Source: Schumannella sp. 10F1B-5-1
GTDB lineage: Bacteria; Actinomycetota; Actinomycetes; Actinomycetales; Microbacteriaceae
Assembly (NCBI RefSeq): GCF_006517535.1
Contig: NZ_VHQH01000039.1
Location: forward strand, 492,798-556,797
DNA length: 64,000 nucleotides
Reading direction: 5' to 3'
Below are positions 33,404-43,392 of this stretch, in pieces. The notes below the pieces were generated by a model. That model made no database searches and had not been told where the DNA came from. It saw only the letters and a list, made by a program, of their open reading frames with translations. Position 1 is the first letter of the stretch; the number at the start of each line of letters is the position of its first letter. The translations under genes were made by a program, and so were the position numbers.

Positions 33404-33963
33404 TCGGTGACGCGACCCAGGTAGTCGCCGCTGCGGGTGTCGACCTTGACCTTGGTGCCCGAGTTGAGGAACAGCGGCACCTGGATCTCGTGGCCGGTCT
33501 CGAGGGTCGCGGGCTTCGTGCCGGCGCTCGAGCGGTCGCCCTGCAGGCCGGGCTCGGTGTAGGTGACCTCGAGCACGACCGAGGCGGGCAGCTCGACGTA
33601 GAGCGGCGAGCCCTCGTGGCTGGCGATCGTGACGGTCTGGTTCTCGAGCATGTAGTTCGCGGCGTCGCCGACGGTCGCGGCGGGCACGGTGACCTGGTCG
33701 TAGTCGCTCATGTCCATGAACACGAAGTCGGCGCCGTCCTTGTACAGGTACTGGAAGTCACGGCGGTCGACGGTCGAGAAGTCGATCTTGGTGCCGGCGT
33801 TGAAGGTGCGGTCGACGACCTTGCCGCTCATCACGTTCTTGAGCTTGGTGCGCACGAACGCGCCGCCCTTGCCCGGCTTGACGTGCTGGAACTCGATCAC
33901 GTTCCACAGCTGCCCGTCGATGCTCAGCACGCTGCCGTTCTTGATGTCGTTCGTCGTGGCCAT
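33400..33963 (-). CDS. efp: Elongation factor P
   Basis: Relieves ribosome stalling at polyproline. 187 residues, three beta-barrel domains. The modification loop [10 protein letters not shown] places Lys32 at the tip, matching the position of E. coli Lys34; no EpmA/EpmB genes are in the window. C-terminal signature [40 protein letters not shown] sits 11 bases before the ATG. Confidence 0.98.
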   Translation of the reverse strand: MATTNDIKNGSVLSIDGQLWNVIEFQHVKPGKGGAFVRTKLKNVMSGKVVDRTFNAGTKIDFSTVDRRDFQYLYKDGADFVFMDMSDYDQVTVPAATVGDAANYMLENQTVTIASHEGSPLYVELPASVVLEVTYTEPGLQGDRSSAGTKPATLETGHEIQVPLFLNSGTKVKVDTRSGDYLGRVTE

Positions 33964-34028
33964 GTGTCGTTCTCCAGTCGGTTCCGTCGCGGGGCGCCCG
34001 TGCGGTGAGCCGGGGAATCGCCCGGACG

Positions 34029-34034
34029 ATCTTA
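34029..34034 (-). promoter_or_regulatory. Candidate -10 box of efp-nusB
   Basis: TAAGAT on the minus strand, 65 bases upstream of the efp ATG in the 167-base aroQ-efp gap. No clear -35. Confidence 0.35.
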
Positions 34035-34130
34035 CAGTCCGAGGCGAGACCGCCCGGCGAGCGGGCCGGAATGGGGTCGAGGCGTGCCGATCGCGCCCGC
34101 CGCGCGGCGCTCTGGCGACCGAGAGCCGGC

Positions 34131-34568
34131 TCAGGCCGCGGCGCCGACGGCGCGCAGCGCGAGCGCGTAGCTGTCGAAGCCGAAGCCCGCGATCACGCCG
34201 GTGGCGACGCCGGAGATGACCGAGCGGTGCCGAAACTCCTCGCGCGTGTGCGGGTTCGAGATGTGCACCTCGACGAGCTTCAGCTCGGCCTTCGTGACCA
34301 GGGCCGCCGCATCCCGCAGCGCGTAGCTGTAGTGCGTGAAGGCGGCGGGGTTGAGGATCACGTCATGCCGCGCATCCACGGCCTCGTAGAGCCAGTGGAT
34401 GAGCTCGGCCTCGTCGTCGGTCTGGCGCAGGTCGATCTCGACGCCCTCGGCGGCGATCCCGGTCAGCGCGACGCGCAGTGCCGAGAGGTCCTGGCTGCCG
34501 TAGACGTCGGGCTCGCGGCTGCCGAGCCGCCCGAGGTTCGGTCCGTTGAGCACGAGCACGCGGGTCAT
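34131..34568 (-). CDS. aroQ: 3-dehydroquinate dehydratase, type II
   Basis: Third step of the shikimate pathway. 145 residues, small dodecameric type II enzyme. [17 protein letters not shown] holds the catalytic Tyr region, [15 protein letters not shown] the Asn, and [16 protein letters not shown] the catalytic His. Upstream frame is open but without homology. A TACGGT box ends 7 bases before the ATG, so a leaderless internal transcript is possible besides read-through from aroB. Confidence 0.97.
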   Translation of the reverse strand: MTRVLVLNGPNLGRLGSREPDVYGSQDLSALRVALTGIAAEGVEIDLRQTDDEAELIHWLYEAVDARHDVILNPAAFTHYSYALRDAAALVTKAELKLVEVHISNPHTREEFRHRSVISGVATGVIAGFGFDSYALALRAVGAAA

Positions 34569-34581
34569 GGCGTCCACCGTA
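34569..34581 (-). promoter_or_regulatory. Candidate leaderless promoter of aroQ
   Basis: Minus-strand TACGGT (34576-34581), 7 bases, then the aroQ ATG. It lies in the 38-base aroB-aroQ gap. No -35 match. Confidence 0.35.
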
Positions 34582-34606
34582 GCGACATCCTCCCTCGCGG
34601 CCTGGC

Positions 34607-35728
34607 TCAGCCCGCGATCTCCTGGTACGCCGCGAACAGCAGGTGCTCCTCGGGTCCGTTGAGCACGGCCGGCTTGCCGATCGCGTCGAGCACGATGAAG
34701 CGCAGCATGCCGGCGCGGGCCTTCTTGTCGCGCTGCATCGTGGCGAGCAGGGTCTTCCAGCGGCCGACCGGGTACGTCGAGGGCAGCGACAGCAGATCCA
34801 GGATGCGCCGGGTGCGGTCGACCGCCTCGTCGTCGAGTCCGCGGGTCAGTCGCGACAGCTCGGCCGCGAACACCATGCCGATCGCGACGGCCGCGCCGTG
34901 GCGCCACTGGTACCGCTCGGCGTGCTCGATCGCGTGGCCGAGCGTGTGGCCGTAGTTCAGGATCTCGCGCAGGCCCTGCTCGGTGAAGTCCTCGCCGACG
35001 ACGCGCGCCTTGACGCCGATCGCCAGCTCGACCAGGCGGCGCAGGCGGGGCGAGGCCGGGTCGGTCGCGTCGTCGGGGTCCTGCTCGATGAGGTCGAGGA
35101 TCTCGGGCTCGGCGATGAATCCGGCCTTGACGATCTCGGCGAAGCCGGCGAGCAGCTCGTTGCGCGGCAGCGTGTCGAGCCAGGCCAGGTCGACGAGCAC
35201 CTGCGCGGGCGCGTGGAAGGCGCCGACGAGGTTCTTGCCCTCGGCCGTGTTGATGCCGGTCTTGCCGCCGACCGCCGCATCCACCATGCCGAGGATCGTG
35301 GTCGGCAGCTGCACGACCTTGACGCCGCGCAGCCAGGTCGCGGCGACGAAGCCCGCGAGGTCGGTGGTCGCTCCCCCGCCGAGGCCGATGACGGCGTCGC
35401 TGCGGGTGAAGTCGGTCTGGCCCATGACCTGCCAGCAGAACGCGGCGACCTCGACGCGCTTGGCGGCCTCGGCGTCGGGCACCTCGGCGAGGTAGACCTC
35501 GAAGCGGCCGGAGAGGGCGTCGCGCAGCGCCTCGGCGCGGGCGCCGAGCGTCGGCGCGTGAACGACGAGCACCTTGCGAACGCCGGCGCCGAGCGCCTCG
35601 GGGATCAGCCCGTCGAGGCCGCGGCCCACGACGATGTCGTAGCCGGGCGAGCCCGCGACGGGGACGCGGGTGACGTCGCCGCCGGTCTCGGCGCCCCCGT
35701 GCGGGGCGGTGGCGGTGTCGTCGCTCAT
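34607..35728 (-). CDS. aroB: 3-dehydroquinate synthase
   Basis: Second shikimate step, DAHP to 3-dehydroquinate, with NAD and Zn. 373 residues. GLGGGATTDLAGFVAATWLRG, QLPTTILGMVDAAVGGKTGIN and the metal site ILNYGHTLGHAIEH are intact. Residues 1-20 are a hydrophilic extension. ATG overlaps the aroK stop by 4 bases. Confidence 0.97.
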   Translation of the reverse strand: MSDDTATAPHGGAETGGDVTRVPVAGSPGYDIVVGRGLDGLIPEALGAGVRKVLVVHAPTLGARAEALRDALSGRFEVYLAEVPDAEAAKRVEVAAFCWQVMGQTDFTRSDAVIGLGGGATTDLAGFVAATWLRGVKVVQLPTTILGMVDAAVGGKTGINTAEGKNLVGAFHAPAQVLVDLAWLDTLPRNELLAGFAEIVKAGFIAEPEILDLIEQDPDDATDPASPRLRRLVELAIGVKARVVGEDFTEQGLREILNYGHTLGHAIEHAERYQWRHGAAVAIGMVFAAELSRLTRGLDDEAVDRTRRILDLLSLPSTYPVGRWKTLLATMQRDKKARAGMLRFIVLDAIGKPAVLNGPEEHLLFAAYQEIAG

Positions 35729-36255
35729 GCGGTCTCCTTGCCGGTCTGCGCGCGCCACCAGTCGGCCAGCTCGCTCGCGAGGCGGTCGATGGGCAGGCGC
35801 GAGGTGTCGATGCGGTGCGTGGCGAGCTGCTCGTAGATCGGGCGCCGCTCCTCGGCGATGCGGATCCAGTCGGCCACGCCGCCGCGCACGAGCGGCCGCT
35901 TGCCGTTCGCGAGCCGCGCCTCGACGGCCTCGGGCGAGGACCAGAGCAGCACGACCCGCTCGGTCGCGAGCGCGGCGCGGGTCTGCGCGTCGAGCACGGC
36001 GCCCCCGCCGAGCGACACGACGCCGCCGGCCGCCAGGGCGCCGGCGACCGCGTCGCGCTCGAGAGCGCGGAAGTGCGGCTCGCCGTGCGTGTCGAAGAGC
36101 TCGGCGATCGGCCCGTGCTCGGCGACCACGATCTTGTCGGTGTCGGCGAACGGCGCGCCGATCAGGCGGGCGACGCGCTTGCCCAGGCGGGTCTTGCCCG
36201 AGCCCATCGGTCCGATCAGCACGAGCTCGGCGCGGGGAGCCGGCGTCGCGGTCAT
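35725..36255 (-). CDS. aroK: Shikimate kinase
   Basis: Phosphorylates shikimate. 176 residues. P-loop GPMGSGKT (15-22), shikimate-binding DTD at [13 protein letters not shown] and SLGGGA, lid GKRPLV. Overlaps aroC and aroB by 4 bases each, giving the run aroC, aroK, aroB, aroQ in order of transcription. Confidence 0.97.
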   Translation of the reverse strand: MTATPAPRAELVLIGPMGSGKTRLGKRVARLIGAPFADTDKIVVAEHGPIAELFDTHGEPHFRALERDAVAGALAAGGVVSLGGGAVLDAQTRAALATERVVLLWSSPEAVEARLANGKRPLVRGGVADWIRIAEERRPIYEQLATHRIDTSRLPIDRLASELADWWRAQTGKETA

Positions 36256-37451
36256 CCCGTGATCGTCGCCGTGCGCAGCGCCTCCGGGATGGCCGCGAGG
36301 TAGCTCTCGAGGTTGCGCTTCGTCTCGGCGACCGAGTCGCCGCCGAACTTCTCGAGCACCGCATCCGCGACGACGAGCGCGACCATCGCCTCGGCGACGA
36401 CGCCCGCGGCGGGCACGGCGCAGACGTCGGAGCGCTGGTGGTGCGCCGGCGCAGCCTCGCCGGTGCTCACGTCGATCGTGCGCAGCGCGTGGGGAACGGT
36501 CGCGATCGGCTTCATGCCGGCGCGCACGCGCAGCACGGTGCCGGTCGACATGCCGCCCTCGGTGCCGCCCGCGCGGTCGCTGACGCGCTCGATCAGGTCG
36601 TCGCCGACGACGAGCTCGTCGTGCGCGGCCGATCCGCGACGGCGGGTCGTCTCGAAGCCGTCGCCGACCTCGACGCCCTTGATCGCCTGGATGCCCATGA
36701 GCGCCGCGGCGAGGCGCGAGTCGAGGCGGCGGTCCCAGTGCACGAAGCTGCCGAGTCCCGGCGGCACGCCGTAGGCGAGCACCTCGACGACGCCGCCGAG
36801 CGTGTCGCCCTCCTTGTGCGCGTCATCCACCTCGGCGACCATGCGCTCGCTCGTGGCGGGGTCGAAGCAGCGCAGCGGATCGGCGTCGAGCGTCGCGACG
36901 TCGTCGGGGCCGGGCAGCGGCGCGCTCTCGGGCACGCGCACGGGACCGATCGACAGCGTGTGACTGACCAGGCGGATACCGAGCTCGGCCAGGAAGGCAC
37001 GAGCGACGGCGCCGAGCGCGACGCGGGCCGCGGTCTCGCGGGCGCTCGCGCGCTCGAGCACCGGGCGGGCCTCGTCGAAGCCGTACTTCTGCATGCCGAC
37101 GAGGTCGGCGTGACCGGGGCGCGGGCGGGTCAGCAGCGCGCCGCGGCCGGTCTCGAAGACGGACGGGTCGACGGGCTCGGGGCTCATCACCTGCGTCCAC
37201 TTGGGCCATTCGGTGTTGCCGACGCGCAGCGCGACCGGGCCGCCCATGCTGAGGCCGTGACGCACCCCGCCGGAGAGGTTCAGCTCGTCGGCCTCGAACT
37301 TCATGCGGGCGCCGCGGCCGTAGCCGAGCTTGCGGCGGGCCAGATCGGCCCGGATGTCGTCGAGCGACACCGGCACGCCGGCCGGAAGCCCCTCGAGGAT
37401 GGCCAGCAGTTCGGGCCCGTGGGACTCGCCCGCGGTCAACCAGCGCAGCAT
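36252..37451 (-). CDS. aroC: Chorismate synthase
   Basis: FMN-dependent last step to chorismate, the precursor used by TrpE. 399 residues. Signatures [56 protein letters not shown] and [24 protein letters not shown] lies 11 bases upstream. First gene of the four-gene aro block; 134 bases separate it from aroE upstream, with no recognisable signal. Confidence 0.98.
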   Translation of the reverse strand: MLRWLTAGESHGPELLAILEGLPAGVPVSLDDIRADLARRKLGYGRGARMKFEADELNLSGGVRHGLSMGGPVALRVGNTEWPKWTQVMSPEPVDPSVFETGRGALLTRPRPGHADLVGMQKYGFDEARPVLERASARETAARVALGAVARAFLAELGIRLVSHTLSIGPVRVPESAPLPGPDDVATLDADPLRCFDPATSERMVAEVDDAHKEGDTLGGVVEVLAYGVPPGLGSFVHWDRRLDSRLAAALMGIQAIKGVEVGDGFETTRRRGSAAHDELVVGDDLIERVSDRAGGTEGGMSTGTVLRVRAGMKPIATVPHALRTIDVSTGEAAPAHHQRSDVCAVPAAGVVAEAMVALVVADAVLEKFGGDSVAETKRNLESYLAAIPEALRTATITG

Positions 37452-37585
37452 GCGATCAGAACTCCATCAGTGCGTCAGACGCGTGTCTCGCGCCGCACGC
37501 GGACCCGCGGCGGCACGCTGTCGATCCTCCCACAGCGCGCGCGGCGCTTCGCGCGGGGTCCCCCTGCCGACGCGCGCCGGCGCGG

Positions 37586-38401
37586 TCAGCGCCCGACGGC
37601 GGCGCGCATGGCCGCCAGCACCGCGGTCTCATCGGGCAGCGGCGCTCCCGGGTCGCCGGTGCGGAAGATGCGGATCTGGCGCACGGCCTGGTGCAGCAGC
37701 ATCCCGAGTCCGTGCACGAGGCCGCCGCCGGCCTGCTGCCAGCGCGCCGCCAGCGGCGTCGGCCAGGGGTGGTAGACGACGTCGAGCAGCAGCTGCTCGG
37801 GGCGCAGCGCGGGAACCGCGACCGGGATGTCGACCCCGCCGGGGATCGTGCTGACGACGAGATCGGCCTCGCCCGGACGCGCGTCGCCGAGGGCGACGAC
37901 CCGGGCCGAGCCGGCGTCGGCCACGCGCTCGGGCGCGCGCGCCGCGAGCACGACCTCGGCGCCGAAGACGCGTGCGGCCTCGACGGCGCTGCGGGCGGTC
38001 GCGCCGCCGCCGAGCACGAGCACGCGGCGCGGGTCGGCGCCGCCGGACTCGCGCACCGCATCCACGATGCCGTCGACGTCGGTGTTGTACGCACGCGGGC
38101 CCGCCGGATCGAGCAGCAGGGTGTTCGCCTGCCCGGTCGCGCGGGCGACCGGGTCGACGGTCCAGCCGGCGTCGTCGGCGAGCGAGATCAGTCGCCGCTT
38201 GAGCGGCATCGTGAGCGAGAGGCCGAGCCAGTCCGGCCCGAGGCCCGCCAGGAAGTCGGCGAGGGTCTCGTCGGTTACCTCGGCGCGGCCGTAGTCCCAG
38301 TCGAGACCGAGCACGCGGTAGGCCGCCTGGTGCAGCGCGGGCGACTGCGAGTGCCCGATCGGCGAGCCGAGCACCGCGAGGCGCCGGGATGCTCCGCTCA
38401 C
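37586..38401 (-). CDS. aroE: Shikimate dehydrogenase
   Basis: NADPH-dependent reduction of dehydroshikimate. 271 residues. Substrate motif GSPIGHSQSPALHQAAY; SLTMPLKRRL with the catalytic lysine; YNTDVDG; nucleotide loop LGGGATARSAV. GTG start, 9 bases after the mltG stop. Actinobacterial AroE proteins often have a shorter C-terminus, as here. Confidence 0.95.
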   Translation of the reverse strand: MSGASRRLAVLGSPIGHSQSPALHQAAYRVLGLDWDYGRAEVTDETLADFLAGLGPDWLGLSLTMPLKRRLISLADDAGWTVDPVARATGQANTLLLDPAGPRAYNTDVDGIVDAVRESGGADPRRVLVLGGGATARSAVEAARVFGAEVVLAARAPERVADAGSARVVALGDARPGEADLVVSTIPGGVDIPVAVPALRPEQLLLDVVYHPWPTPLAARWQQAGGGLVHGLGMLLHQAVRQIRIFRTGDPGAPLPDETAVLAAMRAAVGR

Positions 38402-38410
38402 CGGGTGCGC

Positions 38411-39766
38411 TCAGGCACAGTAGGCCCGGTTCTCGTCGCTCTCGCGGCACCAGGCCTGCCACTCCTTCACGGCGGCGTCGTGCTCGGCGATCGTGGTCGA
38501 GAAGCGGGTCTCGCCCGTCTTGAGGTTGACCGCCACGAAGTACAGCCACGGACCGTCGGTCGGGTGCAGCGCCGAGTCGATCGCGTCCGCGCCCGGAAGG
38601 CCGATCGGACCGATCGGCAGGCCGGGGTTGGCGTAGGTGTTGTACTTGTTCGCCGCGTCGGCCCGCTCCGCGCCGGTCGTCGTCACGCGGTGCGTGTTGC
38701 CGGTTCCGTAGGCGACGGTCGCGTCGCTCTGCAGCAGCATCCCGTCGTCGAGGCGGTTCTGGAACACGCGCGCGATCTTGTGCATGTCCTCGACGCTCGG
38801 GCCCGATTCGCGCTGCACGATCGAGGCGAGCGTGACGACCTTGAAGCGATCGGCGGGGGCGACGCCGGCGGCATCGAGGCGCGCGTTCATCTCCCCCACG
38901 AGCTTCGCCAGCACGTCGTGAGCGGTCACACCGGGGTCGAAGGTGTAGGTCGCCGGGAAGAGGAAGCCCTCGATGCTGGGCGCCTCGGCCGGCACGCCGA
39001 GCGCGACGTAGTCCTGCGCGGCGGCCTGGAAGTCGGCGACCGGGATGCCGGTGCCCGCCGACAGCTGCTCGAAGGCCGCCTCGGCGCTGAAGCCCTCGGG
39101 GATCAGCACCGTGTTGACGACCCGGTTCTTCGGGTCCTGCAGGGCGGCCAGCGCCGACTTCGCGCTCATCTGCTTCTTGAGCTTGTAGTTGCCCGGCTCG
39201 AAGGAGACGTCGGGGCTCTTGAGCAGCAGCTGGTAGAAGGCGGTGTAGGTCTTGGTGACGCCCTCCTTCGCGAGGGTCGTCGCGACATCCGAGCCGATCT
39301 GCCCCGACTGGATGGCGATCGTCACCTCGCCGGTGCCCTCGCCCTCGTAGTCGTTCGACTCGCCGATGCCGAGGATCTGGTTGATGCGATCGCCGTAGCG
39401 GTCGTAGACCACGGCGCCGGTGACTCCGACGCCGGCGATGAAGACGACGAGCACGACGAGCAGCGCGATGCGGCGACGGCGCCGCGTGCGACGGCGGGCC
39501 TGCTCCCGCGGGGTCGCGGGCTCGCCACGACGACCGCCGCGGCGCGACGACGTCGTCGTCGGGGCGGCGTGCTGCTGCGCGATCTGACCCGTGCGGGCCT
39601 CCTCGGCGGCGGCCGCGACGCCGCTGCGCGGGGCCGGGGCGTGCTGCTCGGCCGGGCCGGCGGGCGCGGGGCCGTTCGGGTCGGAGGCGGGGGCCGGCGA
39701 TCCGGTGGCCGGGTCGCGGCGGTCGCTCGGCTGGAAGATGTCGTCCCAGCTGGGCTCGTTCGGCAC
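38411..39766 (-). CDS. mltG: Endolytic murein transglycosylase (YceG-like)
   Basis: Cleaves nascent peptidoglycan and sets glycan length. 451 residues: a disordered Pro/Ala N-terminus (1-90) in the cytoplasm, a basic stretch, one membrane helix at 100-120, then the extracellular YceG domain. The catalytic glutamate is in TLASIVQRESG; the pocket continues with KIARVFQNRLDDGMLLQSDATVAYG and ends YANPGLPIGPIGLPG. Next to ruvX and aroE, as in other actinobacteria. Confidence 0.95.
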   Translation of the reverse strand: MPNEPSWDDIFQPSDRRDPATGSPAPASDPNGPAPAGPAEQHAPAPRSGVAAAAEEARTGQIAQQHAAPTTTSSRRGGRRGEPATPREQARRRTRRRRRIALLVVLVVFIAGVGVTGAVVYDRYGDRINQILGIGESNDYEGEGTGEVTIAIQSGQIGSDVATTLAKEGVTKTYTAFYQLLLKSPDVSFEPGNYKLKKQMSAKSALAALQDPKNRVVNTVLIPEGFSAEAAFEQLSAGTGIPVADFQAAAQDYVALGVPAEAPSIEGFLFPATYTFDPGVTAHDVLAKLVGEMNARLDAAGVAPADRFKVVTLASIVQRESGPSVEDMHKIARVFQNRLDDGMLLQSDATVAYGTGNTHRVTTTGAERADAANKYNTYANPGLPIGPIGLPGADAIDSALHPTDGPWLYFVAVNLKTGETRFSTTIAEHDAAVKEWQAWCRESDENRAYCA

Positions 39767-39767
39767 G

Positions 39768-40250
39768 TCAGGTTCCTTCCGGCGTCACCGGGCTGCCCGG
39801 CGGTCGTCCCGACGAGCGTTCGGCGTCGAGCGCGGTCTGCAGGATGATAACAGCGGCCGCCTGGTCGATCACGGGCCGCTGCCCGCGCGCCTTCCGGCCG
39901 TTCTCGCGCAGCTGACGCTGGGCGGTGACGGTCGACATCCGCTCATCCACGAGCACGACGGGGATGCTCGCCCCACCCTCGCCCGCGGTCGCGAACGCCG
40001 CCGCGATCTCGCCGGCCAGCGTGCGCGCGTCGTCGGTCGAGGGCGTGTCGGCGCCGGAGAGCGACAGCGGCAGGCCGACGACGATCTCGATCGGGAAGTA
40101 GTCCTCGGCGATCGCGCGCAGCGCGGCGATCGTGCCCTCGCCCCGCGGCACCGTCTCGACCGGCGTCGCGATCAGCCCGTCGAGGTCGCAGGTGGCCACG
40201 CCGACGCGCGCCCGCCCGACGTCGATGCCGAGCCGGCGGCCGCGCCGCAC
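39768..40250 (-). CDS. ruvX: Holliday junction resolvase-like protein RuvX (YqgF)
   Basis: 160 residues with an RNase H fold, implicated in 16S pre-rRNA end processing. GIDVGRARVGVA at 9-20 carries the first acidic residue, VVGLPLSLSG the second strand, DERMSTVTAQ the glutamate and DQAAAVIILQ the last aspartate. GTG start 2 bases after alaS. Confidence 0.94.
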   Translation of the reverse strand: MRRGRRLGIDVGRARVGVATCDLDGLIATPVETVPRGEGTIAALRAIAEDYFPIEIVVGLPLSLSGADTPSTDDARTLAGEIAAAFATAGEGGASIPVVLVDERMSTVTAQRQLRENGRKARGQRPVIDQAAAVIILQTALDAERSSGRPPGSPVTPEGT

Positions 40251-40252
40251 CC

Positions 40253-42910
40253 TCAGCCCTCCAGCGCCTGACGCAGCGCCGCGACCGCAGCCGGCACGGC
40301 CGCGACGTCGGTGCCGCCGCCCTGGGCGAGGTCGTCCTTGCCGCCGCCGCCGCCGCCGAGCACGCCCGCGGCCTGCTTGACGAGCGCGCCGGCCTTGACG
40401 CCCGCATCCCGCGCCGCCGCGTTCGTGGCGACGACGACCGAGGGCCGCTCGCCGACGCGCGCGAGCAGCGCGACGACGGCCGAGTCGCTGCCGAGGCGCT
40501 CGCGCACCTGCTGCGCCAGCTGACGCAGCTCGTCGGCCGAGGCCAGCTCGCCGAGATCCTCGACGACGGCCGTGTGCGCGCCGAGGCGGGTCGCACCCTG
40601 CGCGAGCGCGGGCACGCGGTCGGCCAGCTTGCTCGCCTCGAAGGCGGCGATCTTCTTCTCAGCCGTCTTGAGGCTCGCGACGAGCTCGGCGATGCGGTCG
40701 GGCAGCTGCTCGCGCGGCGTCTTGAGCGAGCTCGACAGCTGGCTCACGATCGCGCGCTCCACCCCGAAGTCGCGGAACGCATCCGCGCCGACAAGCGCCT
40801 CGACGCGGCGGTTCGTCGATCCGATCGACGACTCGCTGACCAGGTTGATGAGGCCGACCTGCGCCGAGCTCGACACGTGCGTGCCCGCGCAGAGCTCGCG
40901 CGACCAGGGGCCGCCGATGTCGACCATGCGCACGGTGTCGCCGTACTTCTCGCCGAACAGCGCCATGGCCCCCGCGGCGCGCGCCTCGTCGATCGGCAGC
41001 ACGCGCGTGACGACCTCGAAGTCCTGGCGGATCGCGTTATTGGCGATCTCCTCGATCTCGCTGCGCGTCTCGGGGCTGAGCGACTGGCTCCACGAGAAGT
41101 CGAGGCGCATGTAGCCGGCCTTGTTGAACGAGCCGGCCTGGTGCGCCTGCTGGCCGAGCGTCTCGCGCAGGGCCGCGTGGATGAGATGGGTCGCCGAGTG
41201 CGCCTGAGTCGCCCCGCGGCGGTACTCGGTGTCGACCACGCTCGTGGCGGCGTCGCCGACGCCGACCTCGCCCGAGGCGACCTGCACGGTGTGGCTGATG
41301 AGCCCCTTGACCGGGCGCTGCACGTCGAGCACCTCGAGGTCGAAGCCGGCGCCGACGATGCGGCCCGCATCCGCCGCCTGGCCGCCCGACTCGGGGTAGA
41401 GCGACGTCTCGGCGAGGATCACCTCGGCGATATCGCCCGCGACCGCCTTCGTGACCGACACGCCGTCGACGAGCAGGCCGAGCACGCTGGTCTCGGTCTC
41501 GAGGTAGTCGTAGCCGGTGAAGGTCGTCTCGCCCTGCGCGCGGAATCCGCTGTAGACCGACAGGTCGGCGATCGCCTTCTTGCGGTTCTTGGCGTCGGCC
41601 TTCGCGCGGTCGCGCTGCTCCTTCATGAGCGAGTCGAAGGCGGCGCGGTCGACCGACAGGCCCGACTCCTCGGCGATCTCGAGCGTGAGGTCGATCGGGA
41701 AGCCGAAGCTGTCGTGCAGGAGGAAGGCGGTGTCGCCCGGGAGGACGGCCGAGCCGACCTTCTTCGTGTCCTGCACCGCGACATCCAAGATGCTCGTGCC
41801 CCCGGCGAGCGTGCGCAGGAAGGTGTCCTCCTCGGCGTAGGCCATGCCCGAGGTGCGCGCCCACTCCTCGGCGACGTCGGGGTAGGCGGGCGCCATCGCG
41901 TCGCGCGAGGCGGTGAACAGCTCGGGGAAGCTCGTGCTGTCGACGCCGAGGAGGCGCATGGCGCGGATGGTGCGGCGCATCAGTCGGCGCAGCACGTAGC
42001 CGCGACCCTCGTTCGACGGGCTCACGCCGTCGGTCATCAGCATGAGCGACGAGCGCACGTGGTCGGCGATGACGCGCATGCGCACGTCGTCCTCGTGGTC
42101 GGCGCCGTAGCGGCGGCCCGAGAGCTGCGACGCGACGTCGAGCACCGGACGCACCTGGTCGATCTCGTACATGTTGTCGACGCCCTGCAGCAGGAACGCG
42201 ACGCGCTCCATGCCCATGCCGGTGTCGATGTTCTTCTTCGGCAGCTCGCCGACGATGTCGAAGTCGATCTTCGAGCGCACGTTCTGGATCGCGTACTGCA
42301 TGAACACGAGGTTCCAGATCTCGACGTAGCGGTCGTCGTCGGTCGCCGGTCCCCCGTCGACGCCGTAGGCCGGGCCGCGGTCGAAGAAGATCTCCGAGCA
42401 GGGGCCCGCGGGGCCGGGCTGGCCGGTCGACCAGTAGTTGCTGTCCTTGCCGAGGCGCTGGATGCGCTCCTCCGGCAGTCCGGCGACCTTGCGCCACAGC
42501 TGGATCGCCTCGTCGTCGTCTTCGTAGACAGTGACCCAGAGGTCCTTCTCCTGGAAGCCGAATCCGCCATCCGCCTGGCTGCTCGTGAGCAGATCCCAGG
42601 CGTAGGTGATCGCGCCCTCCTTGAAGTAGTCGCCGAAGGAGAAGTTGCCGTTCATCTGGAAGAACGTGCCGTGGCGAGGGGTCTTGCCGACCTCCTCGAT
42701 GTCGTTCGTGCGGATGACCTTCTGCACGCTCGTGGCCCGCGGGTACGGCGCGGGCACGACACCGGTCAGGTACGGGATGAACGGCACCATGCCGGCGACC
42801 GTGAACAGCAGCGACGGGTCGTCGCTGACGAGCGAGGCGGAGGGGACGACGGTGTGGCCGCGCTCTCCGAAGTAGGTGAGCCAGCGGCGTTGGATTTCAG
42901 CGGTCTGCAC
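40253..42910 (-). CDS. alaS: Alanyl-tRNA synthetase
   Basis: 885 residues, full length. N-terminal class II catalytic core (TSVQKVIRTNDIEEVGKTPRH, FQMNGNFSFGDYFK), tRNA-binding region, an editing domain with HSATHLIHAAL (HxxxH) and LCAGTHV, and a Gly-rich C-Ala end (LGGGGGGKDDLAQGGG). GTG start. Upstream gap of 71 bases holds no recognisable regulatory element. Confidence 0.98.
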   Translation of the reverse strand: MQTAEIQRRWLTYFGERGHTVVPSASLVSDDPSLLFTVAGMVPFIPYLTGVVPAPYPRATSVQKVIRTNDIEEVGKTPRHGTFFQMNGNFSFGDYFKEGAITYAWDLLTSSQADGGFGFQEKDLWVTVYEDDDEAIQLWRKVAGLPEERIQRLGKDSNYWSTGQPGPAGPCSEIFFDRGPAYGVDGGPATDDDRYVEIWNLVFMQYAIQNVRSKIDFDIVGELPKKNIDTGMGMERVAFLLQGVDNMYEIDQVRPVLDVASQLSGRRYGADHEDDVRMRVIADHVRSSLMLMTDGVSPSNEGRGYVLRRLMRRTIRAMRLLGVDSTSFPELFTASRDAMAPAYPDVAEEWARTSGMAYAEEDTFLRTLAGGTSILDVAVQDTKKVGSAVLPGDTAFLLHDSFGFPIDLTLEIAEESGLSVDRAAFDSLMKEQRDRAKADAKNRKKAIADLSVYSGFRAQGETTFTGYDYLETETSVLGLLVDGVSVTKAVAGDIAEVILAETSLYPESGGQAADAGRIVGAGFDLEVLDVQRPVKGLISHTVQVASGEVGVGDAATSVVDTEYRRGATQAHSATHLIHAALRETLGQQAHQAGSFNKAGYMRLDFSWSQSLSPETRSEIEEIANNAIRQDFEVVTRVLPIDEARAAGAMALFGEKYGDTVRMVDIGGPWSRELCAGTHVSSSAQVGLINLVSESSIGSTNRRVEALVGADAFRDFGVERAIVSQLSSSLKTPREQLPDRIAELVASLKTAEKKIAAFEASKLADRVPALAQGATRLGAHTAVVEDLGELASADELRQLAQQVRERLGSDSAVVALLARVGERPSVVVATNAAARDAGVKAGALVKQAAGVLGGGGGGKDDLAQGGGTDVAAVPAAVAALRQALEG

Positions 42911-42981
42911 AGGGATTCCCGGATCGTGGGGCGGAGTCGCCCCGAAGAGCCGCGCGGGGCGCGGCGATGGACTTCAGCGGA

Positions 42982-43209
42982 CTACTTGAGGCGCTTCGTG
43001 ATGTCGGCGATCGCGTCCTCGGCGTCGCGGATCGAGTCGCGCAGCTCGGCCTCGCGGCTGCGGTAGCCGTCGAGCACGGCGGCGCCGAAGCCCCGGGTGC
43101 GGTCGTCGATCTCCTCGAACAGGGCTCGGCCCTGCGGGGTCTTCGAGACGTAGTGGGCGGCCACGAAGCCGGCGGCGACGCCGACGACCAGCCAGAAGGC
43201 GCTCTTCAT
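42982..43209 (-). CDS. Small membrane-anchored hypothetical protein
   Basis: 75 residues: an N-terminal hydrophobic segment (MKSAFWLVVGVAAGFVAAHYV, residues 1-21) followed by a charged helical region (about 28-75) rich in Glu/Arg/Asp. GGAG lies 7 bases before the ATG. It sits between rpsD and alaS, where a short protein of this kind is common in actinobacteria. Function unknown; the layout suggests a membrane-tethered coiled coil. Confidence 0.75.
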   Translation of the reverse strand: MKSAFWLVVGVAAGFVAAHYVSKTPQGRALFEEIDDRTRGFGAAVLDGYRSREAELRDSIRDAEDAIADITKRLK

Positions 43210-43340
43210 GGGACTCTCCTCAGCTCGCGGGGCGCGCCGGCGCGGCGCGATCGAGCCCCCAGCCTATTACGCCGCGTCCGCGGCGGCGCCGTCGCACGAC
43301 GCACCGCCGGCGCATCCGAGGACGACGATCCCGAGAACGA

Positions 43341-43372
43341 CGAAGGCCCCCGGATCTCTCCGGGGGCCTTCG
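43341..43372 (-). terminator. Intrinsic terminator of rpsD
   Basis: Perfect 14-bp stem, CGAAGGCCCCCGGA (43341-43354) with its complement (43359-43372), and a 4-base loop. It lies 20 bases after the rpsD stop on the minus strand. The following minus-strand bases are only mildly T-rich. Confidence 0.9.
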
Positions 43373-43392
43373 CGCTGTCGCTGAGCTTCGCT